Shown: positions 10,211 to 21,913, counted from the stretch's first letter. The stretch is 64,000 nt of DNA from Anastatus disparis (GCA_017163975.1 JAFFSR010000308.1:466861-530860); one strand, 5' to 3'. The notes: generated by a model not told the origin, from the letters alone. Numbers and translations are program-made.

Positions 10211-11745
10211 AATCCTTAAATATTGGTGGAACTCATCCACCACTAGAATTCATACATCTTTATCTTTATTACTAAATTTTTATAAATAAGTCAAATATTT
10301 CAAGAGAACGCAATTCATATATAAATTTATACAATTAGATAAATAACTTATTCATTTTTATTTAGTCCTGGTGCAACATAGGACTTAACAGATATATGTT
10401 GTAATTTCTCAATGCACTAAATAAATGATATTATTTGAAATTAGTTTATAAAAGAATTTGTAATTTTTACTTGATTTCTCATTAAAAAAATTTATGATTA
10501 CTCTTGCTAAAATAATTGATGTATAGATTTATCTATTTATAAATGGATTTAATGATCTTACTTTTATTTTTATTGTCAATTTTTATGTAATAGTATATTT
10601 CGGTACTAGTGCGATAAAGTGATTTTTTACTCGTGTGGCGGTTTGCGCCTGAGCGAAGCGAGGGTGAAAAGGTCACACGAGTAAGAAATCACTTTCTCGC
10701 ACGAGTATCGAACACTATTTTTTGACACGACGTGTGAGAAGCTCCATTTTCGCACGTGTCACTTTGTACAGCGTGCGTGAAATCGAGCTTCTCGCACGGA
10801 GTGTCAAAAATTGTATTATTTATTTGATTTTTAATCGCGCACTTTCGCGTATATAGAAATTATTTCAATTACGCACTTTGCATATAATATATTAATTTTA
10901 ATTGTATAATATTTTTATTTTTAATAACACTATTCGTATTTCATAATACACTTCGCTTAATATTTTATTTTCAATGACGCTATTCGTATTTGATAATACA
11001 CTTCGTGTTTAATAATTTCATATATATTTATTTGATTTTTGCCTTTAATATATAATATTTTATTTGACGCTCTTGGCGGTTTATTAACACACTTTTAAAC
11101 ACTGTATTTATTATAAGCCCTTTAAATATATTTTTATGCACTTTATATATAAATAGGTAAAGAATTATAAATTTTCTCTAATTATCCTTTAATATATCCA
11201 ATACGATTTTTCAATCAAAAAAATTTGTACTGAAACCAAAATGTTAGGTCCTGGCTTTCACCAGGACTAAATAAAATGAATAATTTAATAAATGTATATA
11301 TTGAATAAATTGATAATTTATAGATGGATTTGTTAGTCATATAATACATTTGTATTTTATATTTAAATAATGGAATGTGTATCATTTGAAGTGAGATTCA
11401 AACAAATGAAATTTGTTTATTAGTTCATTATATATTTTTTTATTTTTCTGGTTCAGTTTGTATTAGAAGTTTCTCATGAATAAATATCTTTCTTTTAAAA
11501 TAATATAATGTAGTGTATTTATTTAATCTATATTTATTTAACAGGATTGAATAATTTAGATTTGTATATAATGAATTGAATATTAAACTTAATACGTTTG
11601 ATTAAGTGAATTTGATTTATTTTAAAATGTTTAATTTAATATCAAGGTAGTAACAGTTAAATAACATAAGTATAATAAGAAGATGTAAGTAATCTAGTGG
11701 TGAAGAAAGCTCCACCAATATTTGACTGAGAAGGATCGCTCTCAC
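10211..11745. repeat. Concentric inverted repeats (nested foldback elements)
   Basis: An outer pair carries AAATATTGGTGGA at 10217-10230 and its complement near 11720-11735. An inner pair carries CATTTTTATTTAGTCCTGGTG at about 10355 and its complement near 11255-11280. The innermost part holds the palindromes at 10588-10815. No coding sequence. Confidence 0.55.
10588..10815. repeat. Two adjacent foldback hairpins with GC-rich cores
   Basis: The first (10588-10724) pairs GTGCGATAAAGTGATTTTTTAC with its complement around a core GCGCCTGAGCGAAGCGAGGG. The second (about 10725-10815) pairs TTTTGACACGACGTGTGAGAAGCTC with a complementary arm. The first has the AATAGTAT ends shared by other hairpins in the window. 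Confidence 0.75.
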
Positions 11746-12251
11746 TATTGGACAATTATTAAAGATAATTTAATGATTTAAATATAAATACATATATTAA
11801 AATTTGTTTTTACCTTTTAATGCTCCTTTAAGTAGATTGATGCTGGGTACGGGCAGACAAATAAATTGGCACGATATGAAAATATATATCCTCGTAGTTT
11901 ACTAATATCTTTTTTAACACTTTTAATACAATAGATTTTTATACGCGTATATGTTTTAATAATAGATATATGTATATTTAATATTAGCAATTGCTATTGA
12001 ATTATAAGAACAACTTACGGGCAGTGTAAATTTGTTACCAAAAAGAAACCCCGGAGTAATTCCCGTTAATCTTGAATTTGTCTGTCTTTTTATATTGATG
12101 ATCCTTGCTTTTGTTTAAGAATAATTGTTTTATAATTCGAATTTTGAATTGATGTCAATCGACGGAGCAATGCTTATTATGCATTTTGACTCTTATTGAA
12201 TGATATGGTTGATGTGGTAAAAATGACTTTATTTTACAATATGCTTACTAA
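11746..12251. other. AT-rich non-coding stretch
   Basis: Contains two CGGGCAG-bearing phrases (11853 and 12018) but no gene or clear repeat. Confidence 0.4.
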
Positions 12252-12917
12252 CTAGAAGGGTATCACAACTCCGGATCACGGATTTTGCTCAAACTTTGTG
12301 ATAAGTTTCCAAATGTCAAAATATGAAAGGAAACAGAATTTTAGACACCAACGCTCAATATTTCCCTAGTTGGAGGCAATTAAAGAAAATCACTAAAAAA
12401 GTTACTAGATTTTTAAACGCATATAGTTTTCCTTAGCATTGACAGCTAGAAGCTTGAAACGTTTTTTAAATGAAAGCTGAGCTCAAATCCTTTCGAATTA
12501 GTACTTATAGCATGTCTAAATATTATTTGTTCCCAAAGTTATAGCGTGATAAACATTAGACCCGAATTCAGCTTTTGTTATTAATTAATGCTTTAAAAAG
12601 AAACATCAGGTCTAATGTTTATCACGCTATAACTTTGGAAAAAAATAATATTTTGACATGCTATAACTACTAATTCGAAAGGATTTAAGCTCATCTTTCA
12701 TTTAAAAAACATTTCAAGCTTCTAGCTATCAATGCTAAGGAACTATATGCATTTAAAAATCTAGTAACTTTTTTAGTGATTTTCTTTAATTGCCTATAAT
12801 TAGAGAAATATTGAGCGTTGGTGTCTAAAATTCTGTTTCCTTTCATATTTTGACATTTGGAAACTTATCACAAAGTTTGAGCAAAATCCGTGATCCGGAG
12901 TTGTGATACTCTCCTAG
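12252..12917. repeat. 666-bp foldback element with CTAG ends
   Basis: Arms of about 305 bp run inward from CTAGAAGGGTATCACAACTCC and end at the mirror GGAGTTGTGATACTCTCCTAG. The loop is near 12565-12600. A relative with the same CTAGGAGAGTA ends is at 61031-61714. No ORF. Confidence 0.85.
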
Positions 12918-12979
12918 TAAGTTGAATTATCTGATTGATCAATAACTGCATATTTTAGAATAACAAATTTTGAAATAAA

Positions 12980-13100
12980 AGATACGTCGTGACGTAACAA
13001 AATAAACAAGTTGTTAAGATAACGATTTATTTACATAAACAAACCATTAAGATAACGATTTATTTACATAAACAAACAATTAAGTTAACGACTTATTTAT
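12980..13100 (-). repeat. Polinton terminal repeat, polB end (continues at 14225-14345)
   Basis: AAGATAACGATTTATTTACATAAACAAAC-type units repeat in tandem, interrupted exactly by the solo LTR at 13101-14224 and resuming after it. The same units occur at 4345-4490 and 35400-35490. Confidence 0.5.
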
Positions 13101-14224
13101 TGTAACGTTTGGCCTTTTTGCCTCGGTTAGACCTTGATGTTAGACTTTTAGAGGACGCTGTAGATCGTTGATTCTCGGAGGCCAAAGTTTAAATTGACTT
13201 ACGTACTAAACTAAAGCTAACCTTGCTTTATTAAATTAAGAAATTAATAAAAATAATAGTAAGAAAAATTATGATGAAGAAATCAATTAAAAGAAATTAA
13301 TTGTAATTAAATATTTACTAAAGAAAAGAATGAAATATAAATAATCAAAACTGTATTAAGTAAAAGAATTGAATATAAATAAGTTATACAAAGCTAACCT
13401 ATTTTTACGTACTAAGTGACAATATTAATGGGAGGAAGCAGGATGGGTACTGCGGACTAGTGATTAAGTTTAAACACGATAATTTTGTTTTAACTTGAAC
13501 TATTTCTTTTTTTGCATTTATTAATAGTCTATAAAATAATTACAACGCCGACAAAAATAATAAAGAACAAAAATTAAATTATATTTATTTGTATCGAGTA
13601 ATGTTCCGTGTGTCGGAATCAAAAAAGAAAAATTTTAGTTGTCTTCTTGGCCGCTAGGTGGCGCGAGTTCGTATTTGTCGGCTGTAACAAAATAAAACAG
13701 AAAAAGATACAATGGTTAATAATCACGCAAGAATATAGATTTGGCGGGTAAGCTCGCGACCTACTTTACCGACGGTAGTTAAGGCGGAGCTAGAGCGCGG
13801 CTGATATCGGAGCCAGGTAAGGTAATACAGGAGTAATTAGGAAGGTAACCCTCTAAGCCATGAGTGGAGAAGAGGGGGGAGATTTTTGGTCAGAGACCAA
13901 CGGAGGAGTCTACTCCGACCGGAAATGGTGGAGGTAGAAACTAGGAGTCAGCGTCGGGCAATCTCACCCTTACACTGACGGAAATATCGGAGGCTACGTC
14001 GGACAATCCCACCCTTACGTAGCTTGAGACAGGATTATAGGTAAGGATACCTTCCACTGTGTCGAGCAATCCCACTCTTACACAGAGGAAGGGGAGAAGA
14101 GTCTCTTCTGGCTCTGCAGCTCGCTTTATATATGCTACGAAGCTCGCTATTCCCATTGCGGGAGTAGCGCCTCGTAGCGGCTGAGTGCAAGTACTAAGTC
14201 TAGCGCGATTTTTGAATCGACGCA
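13101..14224 (-). mobile_element. Solo LTR with internal tandem repeats
   Basis: Begins TGTAACGTTTGGCC and ends GAATCGACGCA, flanked by TTAT on both sides (13097-13100 and 14225-14228), a 4-bp target duplication in the Polinton terminal repeats. A TATATAAAG box read on the minus strand (about 14130) suggests minus orientation. Three phrases of the form GGACAATCCCACCCTTA (about 13957, 14002, 14068) mark an internal tandem repeat. Related in layout to the block at 56289-58765. No internal retrotransposon genes. Confidence 0.65.
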
Positions 14225-14345
14225 TTATATAAATAAAAAATTAAGATAACAACAAAATATTATTTTAATTGTTTGTTTTATATAAATAAATTATTAAGAT
14301 AACGATTTATTGTATCTTTATCGATACTCACTATACTACTTTTAC
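14225..14345 (-). repeat. Polinton terminal repeat, resumed after the LTR
   Basis: Continues the AATTGTTTGTTTTATATAAAT and AAGATAACGATTTATT units cut by the LTR. Confidence 0.5.
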
Positions 14346-14655
14346 AATAACCGTACTTAACATCCGACATTTAATGACTGCGGCGGCGGTGCGCGTGATT
14401 TTCTTATTACCGCGGCGCGGGGTCGCGCGCCATATTAACGCCTATTGGCACGCGTACGTGGGGTGGTTTGCTTATTACCGCGGCCAAGACACGCGCGCTT
14501 ATTAGCAAATTTAACGCGTGTCTTGTGATTAGCTAATTACCGCTGGTCAAAGAACATGTGTTTAAAAGCTAATTGGGTTTTTGTAATCTTTAAATTTAGT
14601 ATATGATATTCCTAATACATTTTTAATTGTTGGATAATATTAATAATGAAATAAA
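14346..14655. other. GC-rich island between the Polinton terminus and polB
   Basis: Three diverged copies of CTTATTACCGCGG/CTAATTACCGC (about 14402, 14470, 14531) sit among CGCG-rich sequence, a loose tandem of about 60-65 bp unlike its AT-rich surroundings. No ORF. Confidence 0.5.
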
Positions 14656-14931
14656 TTATAAAAAATAATTTTTAATATTTATTTTATTGTTTATAACAAA
14701 AGGTAAAGAAAGTTTTTCTGAAATATAACGACGTTTTTTGAATATAACGCAATATGTTTTAGTTTCTTTTTTGGTAATGACATCATTAGTTTTTGTACGA
14801 CGAATCGCTGAAAAATTGAGTTTTATTTTTTTACAGTCTTTGTTCGTACGATTATAAGTTTCATCATCACTCTCACATTCATTATCATTATAACTATTAT
14901 TATCGTTCAAGTTAAACGCATCGATTATCAA
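14656..14931 (-). pseudogene. Polinton PolB, C-terminal tail block
   Basis: Ends with the Lys/Thr-rich RTKTNDVITKKETKTYCVIF stretch typical of the end of insect Polinton polymerase, followed by SLPFVI. It is separated from the block at 14944 by a frameshift. Confidence 0.6.
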
Positions 14932-14943
14932 ATCTTTTATGCT

Positions 14944-15549
14944 TTAAAAATAAATTTTTCTTCTGTTTGAGAAATTTAATATTATACCTTTCACTTTACA
15001 ACATTCGGCATTTTGATCTTCGGGTAAAACAACGCGATATGCGTAAAATTTCGGGTCTCCCGATATAAAACTTTCAATGTACGCATTCTCACCATAACAT
15101 CTTAGTTTGTCTGTCATATCTTCAAGCTTTGAACCAATGAATGGACTATATTCTTCGGTGTTTGATTCGCAAGCCGTAAATATACAGGAATCTGTATCGT
15201 AATATAATACACAACTACCCAATTTTTCCAAATATTCATAAAGTTTTAATCGCGCTTGAGCAGTTGTGTAGGCTGCTATAGTAACACTTGTATAACCTGT
15301 AGGGATTATGGCTTCTTCTATGTATTGCCAATTAACATATAAAAATTCATCCCTTACAGGCAATATTTCGAAAACTTCTTTTTCTGGACATGATAAAAGT
15401 TTCAAGAGATTTTCACGAGATTTAACAATCTCTGTTTGTTTCAAATTACTTCTTTGGCCAAAGCGCAATCCGGCATTTTTTGCAATTTTGTATCTATTGA
15501 AACGTATTCCTTCATCTTTTTTATACTGTTCTATATGGTAAATTCTCAA
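14944..15549 (-). pseudogene. Polinton PolB, palm block with the DTDS motif
   Basis: Carries the motif C YYDTDS, which binds metal in family B polymerases, and the usual neighbours QRSNLKQTE and GYTSVTIAAYTTAQARLKL. The residues expected between GLR and FGQRSN, including the template-binding KxxxNSxYG motif B, are absent: NAGLR is joined directly to FGQRSN in frame. This copy therefore cannot be an active polymerase. Confidence 0.75.
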
Positions 15550-15889
15550 AAAATCGGCCGATTTCCGTTCTTTGCCAAAACTTTCATATAAAATAATGTG
15601 TGACAGAACTGAAAAATTAATTTCAAGTTACCTTATACTTTCTTGTGATAAATGACGGGATGACATTATTAATGAGGTACCCCATTTGTTGACCAAAGAA
15701 TTGTGAATTATTAGAAAATGTAACTCCGTTAGCTTTCACACGTTGAATCACAAAATTATTATTATATATCATCTTTGAATCATATTAAAAGTTTATTTTA
15801 TCCCACTCAGAAGTGTTCGTTTTTCTTTAATAAAAAAGTATATTTACTTGTTTATACCCCTTTTTACATTCATCATTAAGAAGGGGCCG

Positions 15890-16801
15890 AACTATCTGTC
15901 TCTGTCTAATAGCGTTTTTCATTATTTATATAAACACTATCCTTTATAACAAGAAAAAAATAGCAGCCCCGCTAGATATTAGTATAATTAGTAAATTTTG
16001 TAATAACAACCAAATTTTTTCACTGCGTAGTTTTTGAATAATTAGAGACCTGCCAAAAAAAGATAGGTTATATTCTAGATTGCTAGTAGGTCTCTAATTA
16101 GTCAAAAACTATGCGGTATTTATACCCGGGCCGAACTCCGTTCGGGCGGGGCCACACGACCTTTCGCCGGGACCTCCTCGCCCGGCGAACTTTGCCACCC
16201 CAAAATGATAAAACTCCATTTTTAATAAAAAAATTCGTCCGATCTTTGTTTTCTATCATCGTTGTTCTAAAGAGAGAAAAACCGACCTACATAGATACCA
16301 TATATATAAATGTAATTATTTAAAAACTATATATTTTTATATCTTTTATATTTTTTTAACTTTTACAAAAAATTTATTAAAACATTTTATTTATGATTTC
16401 TTTTATAAATATATTATTATATCTGCACAAACTTAACGTTAAAACTATTTTTACATTATGTTTATTCGATTAAACGTGTAGAAAATTTTTTACTTATTCT
16501 TTATTTAAATTTTTTTTTTACTTTTTTTATTTTAACTCTATGTTTTTAGAAGACTCGTATATAGAATAGTTTAAGACCCGGCGACCGGACAAGCCGTTCA
16601 TATACGATAACACGATACCCGTTCCCCCGCATAGAGCACTTAGGCAGTTTCCCATGAAGAAAAAATTTTATTTTTATTACAAAATTTACTTATTATACTA
16701 ATATCTAGCGGGGGCTGCTATTTTTTTCTTGTTATACCGGATAGTGTTTATATAAATGATGAAAAACGCTATTAGACAGAGACAGATAGTTCGGCCCCTT
16801 C
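15890..16801. mobile_element. TTAA-flanked inverted-repeat element inside polB
   Basis: TTAA at 15886-15889 and 16802-16805 flanks terminal inverted repeats of about 120 bp beginning GAAGGGGCCGAACTATCTG. TTAA duplication suits piggyBac- or Kolobok-type mobilisation. It contains a smaller palindrome (16022-16117) and a GC-rich patch (16123-16200) but no transposase. It separates two polB blocks. Confidence 0.8.
16022..16117. repeat. Small palindrome nested in the TTAA element
   Basis: Arms of CGTAGTTTTTGAATAATTAG type with AGAGACCTGCC and its complement flank an AT-rich loop. No ORF. Confidence 0.75.
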
Positions 16802-17019
16802 TTAAGTATTAATGATTGGATCAATTCCACCCCAAAAAAAATCGTAAACTCCGTTAACTCGACGTAACCGCTATTAACTAAGGTACTTATTGAAAGGTAT
16901 TCATAAGTACTAAGTTAAAATTTTATCTTCATTAAAGTATTATTCAAGTTAAATATAATGCACAAAGATGGAATATATCAATTCTTTTCAATCGTCATTA
17001 TTCAAAATTTCTTGTGTAA

Positions 17020-17385
17020 TCAGCCGATTTTTTGAGAATTCACCATATATTCAGTCTTTCTATCCTCGTTATCACACCACGCTGGCCACTCGCTTCCTGC
17101 TTGATTTTTAAAAACGTATTTACGTATTCCGCGAAAAGACCACCTGTACCTGTACTTTGATAATAGAGGTAGGAACAAATTTCGTGATGGTGGAACTCTA
17201 CACTTGATCAATCCTTCAACATTTAATAAATTATTATTATCTCCGTTTGTAAGCTCCTTGCACTCTTCTTCTATAAAGATACGAGGGTTTCCAACGGAAA
17301 ATTGACATCTTTTACATACATAAGTATAGAGAGAAATGTCGGTGTATTTAATTTTTTTGCCTGGCCCAACATTATAATAAGTCAC
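17020..17385 (-). pseudogene. Polinton PolB, motif A block
   Basis: Shows GPGKKIKYTDISLYTYV, the motif A region. Family B polymerases have D-x-x-S-L-Y-P; here only one residue lies between Asp and Ser and the Pro is Thr, so the catalytic turn is damaged. Then NVEGLIKCRVPPSRNLFLPL, a characteristic Polinton block. It ends at a stop where the sequence reaches a 34-bp stretch that recurs inverted at 15535. Confidence 0.7.
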
Positions 17386-17425
17386 AATATTCTCCGTTCT
17401 TCCACCAAAGAAAGCATCACGTAGA

Positions 17426-17644
17426 TCAAAATGCTTGATTTATTAATGGATGATTCGTAATATATTCTTTTAATTCTAAATTTTCTGCCTTTAGTTTATC
17501 AAATATGCATTCCCACATTTCACGTACTTCATATCCGCATGATTTAATTTTATCAATTTTTCTACTAGTATTTTCAAATGCTTCATTGGATATTCTTCCA
17601 TAAGCCATATTTTTTCTCGATCTTTTACGAAACATTTGGGACAT
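17426..17644 (-). pseudogene. Polinton PolB, block upstream of motif A
   Basis: Contains SCGYEVREMWECIFDKLK and ELKEYITNHPLI, the usual run before the GGRT and motif A blocks. Frames shift on both sides. Confidence 0.65.
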
Positions 17645-17725
17645 CCATGCACATAGCAGTCTTGAAATTCAAATACTATGTCATTTCATTTGAAGTTGAA
17701 GGATCGTTATGATGTAAAAAACCAT

Positions 17726-18118
17726 CTACGAGAAAGCCTTCTGGAAGTTAAAATTCTCGAGCTCTTCCTGCATAATTGTTTTTCCGAGTTCTTTTTCGCA
17801 CTGTACTAGCCATTGAAGGGTCTTTTGTGAATGTTTGTCCGTTAAACGATAGCCTGCAGTAGGAATCAATTCGATTGTATTTTTCTGTAAGAAATTTTTT
17901 CTAACAACAGAACATGCAGATGCGATGGTTGTTGCTTCGGTAAAGGGACATATATTGCCACAGTCTATAAAAATCTTCCTGAATGCCGTACACACAAGTC
18001 TCAAAATTTCAACGTCCATTTTACAATATCCAATAATTTCACATTGAAAGTCAAATTCACAAGTGTCACAATGTTCATTGTACCACTTGAAAAATTCTTC
18101 CCTCTCGCTTGTTGACAT
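17726..18118 (-). pseudogene. Polinton PolB, exonuclease III block
   Basis: Contains EREEFFKWYNEHCDT and the Exo III type motif YCKMDVEIL, then AGYRLTDKHSQKTLQWL. Open across 130 codons. Confidence 0.7.
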
Positions 18119-18166
18119 TGAATCCGGCGAGTAATATTTAGCATCGGATAAAGCTCCTACGTAGTT

Positions 18167-18748
18167 TTAGTTATTAAAAAGATGCGGAAAATAACCTTTT
18201 TTTCTACTTGGTGGTAATGCAAAAGCATCTGGAAGAGCGCTTAATTTCATTTGGAAGTAATTTAAACTGTCGATAAATTTCGTTCGCCCACACTGTACCA
18301 TTATAATATTTTGACTATTTAATACCACATCAGGAACTTCATTTGAATTTTTAACAATTTCTTTAAGAATAAATTGTGCGTGAAAGCCTTTAGCATTATG
18401 GGCTATACAAATGATTTGATCAAACGCTGATTTTCCTCGTATCGTCAAGTCAAGTAAAGCTTTCATCGGATTATTGTGAAAAACATTCTCGTGGACGCCG
18501 CACGTTGTCCATTTACATATTTTACACATTCGTTCGATGTTTGGTAAATCAAGACAATCATCGCAAGTTTGCTTAACAACGCAGAGATTTGGTATATGAA
18601 CTTTGATTGTCGGATAATCAAAATAAGCAGAATCTTGTCGTGTTTCAAAATCGTAAAAGACAAATTTTTTTCTTGTCGATATACTTTGCATTTCTTCTCC
18701 GGTTACAGTCGAAGGTTTGAACGATCTGGAATCGGCTGAATATAACAT
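18167..18748 (-). pseudogene. Polinton PolB, exonuclease I and II block
   Basis: KKFVFYDFETRQDS is Exo I. HNAKGFHAQFIL corresponds to Exo II, where Asp is expected in place of the His after GF, so the proofreading site is altered too. Cys pairs between them fit the Polinton zinc insert. Confidence 0.7.
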
Positions 18749-18924
18749 AATTCATTTGTACTATGATTTTTACGACATGTACCACACCATTTATTACCAC
18801 ACACATGCGTACACCTGTAAATATTGTAACGTTTATTACAACTCAAACAAATTCTCACATGTTCCCGTTTTTTTATGGTTAGCATAACATTGATTACTGT
18901 AAAAATTTCGATTGCAATCAACAT
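18703..18924 (-). pseudogene. Polinton PolB, Cys/His-rich block
   Basis: Carries RICLSCNKRYNIYRC and CGNKWCGTCRKNH, which continue the zinc region of the block at 18836-19441 after a frameshift and lead into the Exo I block after another. Confidence 0.6.
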
Positions 18925-19441
18925 ATTTTATTAAATTTACATTTTCCGAAACGCATGGCGGTTTTACAAAACACGCAAAACAAACTGCTGTACAGTTATC
19001 ACCGTCAATAAACTGGTATCTTTTATTACAAAGTTCGCAAAAGAATCTGTTCCACGCAACACCGGTTAAATTTAAAATTGTATCATAATGGCATGTTCTT
19101 CTATTATATAAAATATTTATTACATCATACAATTCAGAATTTACATATTGACGACCTTTGAAAAACGGAGGCTCACCATTACCAAAAGTCATGCTATCAA
19201 ATACGAAAATTGCTATTCCATGTTGAGAATAATATTGTTGAAATATTTCAATCTCGTGAACTCCGCATCCATTTGCAGGAATCTCGACATTTACTTTATT
19301 TATAAGCAAATTCGCCCGATTTTTCTGCATTGCTCGTCTACCATCGCGAATATTTTTCAAAATTTCTCGCGTTTCATCATTTGCTGATTTTTTCAGCTCA
19401 ATGTGTGCTTCGCCCACAACTAGTGCTCTAGGAAGACACAT
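18836..19441 (-). pseudogene. Polinton PolB, N-terminal zinc-rich block
   Basis: Starts CLPRALVVGEAH and contains NVEIPANGCGVHEIEIFQQY, FFKGRQYVN and CELCNKRYQF, the typical N-terminal region of Polinton polymerase, with several Cys pairs. Confidence 0.7.
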
Positions 19442-19479
19442 ATTATCATCGTTGCTGATAGATACAAAGGATCTCTGAC

Positions 19480-19725
19480 CTACTGCATCAACCGATAACT
19501 CTTTTTACGTCTATTTCTACCACCGTTCGGGACATTAACAAATAATGCAGAAAAAATAAAACTTTCATTTATATGAAAGTTTTCATCACTTTGGACCAAT
19601 CTGTTAATTAAACCCCATAGATCGTTATAATGAAAGTTATCTATTGGTCTTATTGATAGACCTGCGGCATCTCGTGCAAAATTCGCATTTCGTACGCTTA
19701 CACCTAACCTATCATTTATGCGCAC
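19480..19725 (-). pseudogene. Polinton PolB, extreme N-terminal conserved block
   Basis: Shows RNANFARDAAGLSIRP and LWGLINRLVQSDENF, the block that precedes CLPRALV in insect Polinton polymerase. It links the acidic leader to the polymerase body. Confidence 0.6.
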
Positions 19726-19739
19726 CAGTGAAATTAAAT

Positions 19740-20030
19740 ACGCATGAATATCATGTATAGCTAATTCTAACCATACTATAGATTAATATTTTCGGATGGT
19801 AAAATTATTTTTATTAACATTCGTCGGTCATTTATTTGAAAACGCTGAACAAACTGTTCAAAATCTTGGAAAACGGTAAATCTCTCACCGGGTGATTGAA
19901 TATTAAAATCATTGCTCTCATCATTATCATAATACCCCTCTTCCTCATCTTCATTAGGTCTGCTCCTGATATCATCCTCATCATCATCGTCGTTGTCAAG
20001 ATTGTTTAAACTATCTACTGAATTAAGAAG
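19740..20030 (-). pseudogene. Acidic leader of the PolB gene, 3' part, cut by Copia
   Basis: The minus strand reads an Asp/Glu-rich run followed by FTVFQDFEQFVQRFQI and a stop near 19776. The same frame continues across the Copia insertion into 27133-27361 once one copy of the TGTTT duplication is removed. It shows where Copia landed. Confidence 0.6.
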
Positions 20031-20035
20031 TGTTT

Positions 20036-20340
20036 TGTAGGATTATTTATATTATTTTATTTATTAGTGGGTTGAATAAATAAAAAGTTAGGTAAAGTAA
20101 TTTAGATTGACGCTGTATTTAATCTATAGTAAATAAGACAAACAAACTAGATAAAACTCTACGTTATAAAAATACACTCTAGGCAATCAGGCAAGAAACG
20201 AAAGAAGCGTGTTGGCTCTAGCAACATCTGTCTTAGACTGACTGCACGCGTGCCGCCGGTGCGAGTTGTTCGAGAGCAGGTGTCGCTTCAAGCGCTAAGA
20301 TTTCCTTGATATTTATTCTGTCAAGTGATTCGCTCCAACA
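20036..20340 (-). repeat. Copia 3' LTR
   Basis: 305 bp, written on the plus strand as TGTAGGATTA...CGCTCCAACA. One base longer than its partner. Confidence 0.95.
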
Positions 20341-20352
20341 CTCCCTCTCACT
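20341..20352 (-). promoter_or_regulatory. Copia polypurine tract
   Basis: On the minus strand AGTGAGAGGGAG lies directly against the 3' LTR, the expected site for plus-strand priming. Confidence 0.75.
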
Positions 20353-20467
20353 TGCTGAATACTTTCTATTTGACTTTTCCTAGTCCCAAGATTCATTGTT
20401 CTGACCATTGATACTGGTCTCATCATCAGAAGAGTCTAAAACAGAATGAGAAAGGATTATTATTACT

Positions 20468-21781
20468 TTACATTATATTCATATTTGAAATTTCATATGT
20501 AAGTTTATCATGCAACTGAGTTGTTAGAGCTTTAGTAAAAATATCAGCTAATTGTTCTTTTGACTTTATCCATTCAATATTAATGTGTTTTCTAGTTACA
20601 CATTCTTTGACATAGTTCTCACGTCTTTCTACCATGTGTCTTAAGCGGTTTCCACCGTTGACTTTCGCACATGATATTGCAGACATGTTATCACAGTACA
20701 ACGAGATTGGAAATAGATCTCTATTAATCATTAGTTTGATGGAGTTATGCATTGACATGATCTCTTGACACGTCTCGCTCATAGCTACATATTCAGATTG
20801 GCAAGTTGAGAGAGCTACACTAGGCTGCTTGTGTGTTCTCCAGGACACAGCATTCCCAAACAATCTAATAACATAACCACATGTTGTTAAGGAGTTCTTA
20901 CAATCTGACAGACTTGCATCTGAAAATGCTTCCATATCATTCGAGGTGTTTCTAAAGATCAGCTCATAATGTCTAGTTCCTGATAAATATCGGAAGACTC
21001 TAGTTACCATTTCCCAATCATATTTGGTGGGGTTGACTTGATGACGGCTCAAGACATTGACTGCATAAGATATGTCTGGTCTAGTCGAGCTTGCCAAGTA
21101 CAACAAGGAACCAACAGCTTCTCTATATTGTTTATTAGGTGTAGCGACCTCTGTATACTCGTTCTCTTCTCTATTTTTCCTCAATAAGTTTGAAACATCA
21201 CTTTGTTTCATAGGTGTACATGTAGGTGTACATTTATCAAATCCAAATCTATGAAGCATCTTACTGATGAACTTAGTTTGATTCAATCTAATTGTTTGTT
21301 CATTAAAGTCTCTAGTGATCTTAATACCAAGAAATTCTTTAGGATTTCCCAAGTCCTTTACTTTAAATTTCTCACTCAACTTATCTCTAGTTTCGTTTAG
21401 CAGTTTATCGTTTGAGCCAGCTATCAATATATCGTCAACATACAAAATCACTATTGTGAAATCATTGCTTGAGCGTTTCAAGAAAAGACAAGGATCTATG
21501 TCATTTGAATCAAAACCAAGTTCTTTGATAGCTTCAGAAAATTTGTCGTTCCATTTCTTTGGACTTATCTTTAATCCATATAGAGATTTATTCAATTTCC
21601 AGACAAATTTCTTTCTCATATCTTTACTCAATTCTATTCCTTCAGGAATTTCCATGTAGATCTCTTCACTTAGATCTCCATAAAGAAATGCAGTTTCAAT
21701 ATCTAGTTGCATTATCTTAAGTCTATACTTATTAGCAATAAGCGCAACCGCAACGCGCGTCAAAATTAGCCAATCCACCAA
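20468..21781 (-). pseudogene. Copia reverse transcriptase and RNase H block
   Basis: About 430 codons. KIMQLDIETAFLYG begins the RT palm, YVDDILIAGS is the catalytic motif, and FGNAVSWRTHKQPSVALSTC with LYCDNMSAISCAKV marks RNase H. The first ten or so codons (near 21741-21781) come from the inserted SINE, not from Copia. The C-terminus is complete, ending close to the purine tract. Confidence 0.9.
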
Positions 21782-21913
21782 AAACCCTGGACGTTTTTGG
21801 TTACAAAATGTGACAGACAGTCCTAGCCTGATGTAATGTGTTAAACAGTCCGGGCGGGGTTTTTTATAATAAATAAAGACAATATCCTAAAAAAAAAAAA
21901 AAAAAAAAAAAAC
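21740..21913 (+). mobile_element. 5'-truncated SINE copy inside Copia
   Basis: Flanked by TATTAGCAAT at 21730-21739 and 21914-21923, ending in a run of about 24 A. It shares TAGCCTGATGTAATGTGTTAAA and the GGCAATATCC/GACAATATCC tail with the SINE at 33228-33652. It interrupts the reverse transcriptase frame. Confidence 0.8.

Noticed and set aside
13941..14225. 94-codon minus-strand ORF
   Set aside because: Its internal repeats (VRVGLLD, VRVGLSD) follow the LTR's tandem repeat, and it ends with the LTR.
21072..21659. Three plus-strand ORFs over the Copia RT region
   Set aside because: Antisense shadows of the reverse transcriptase frame.
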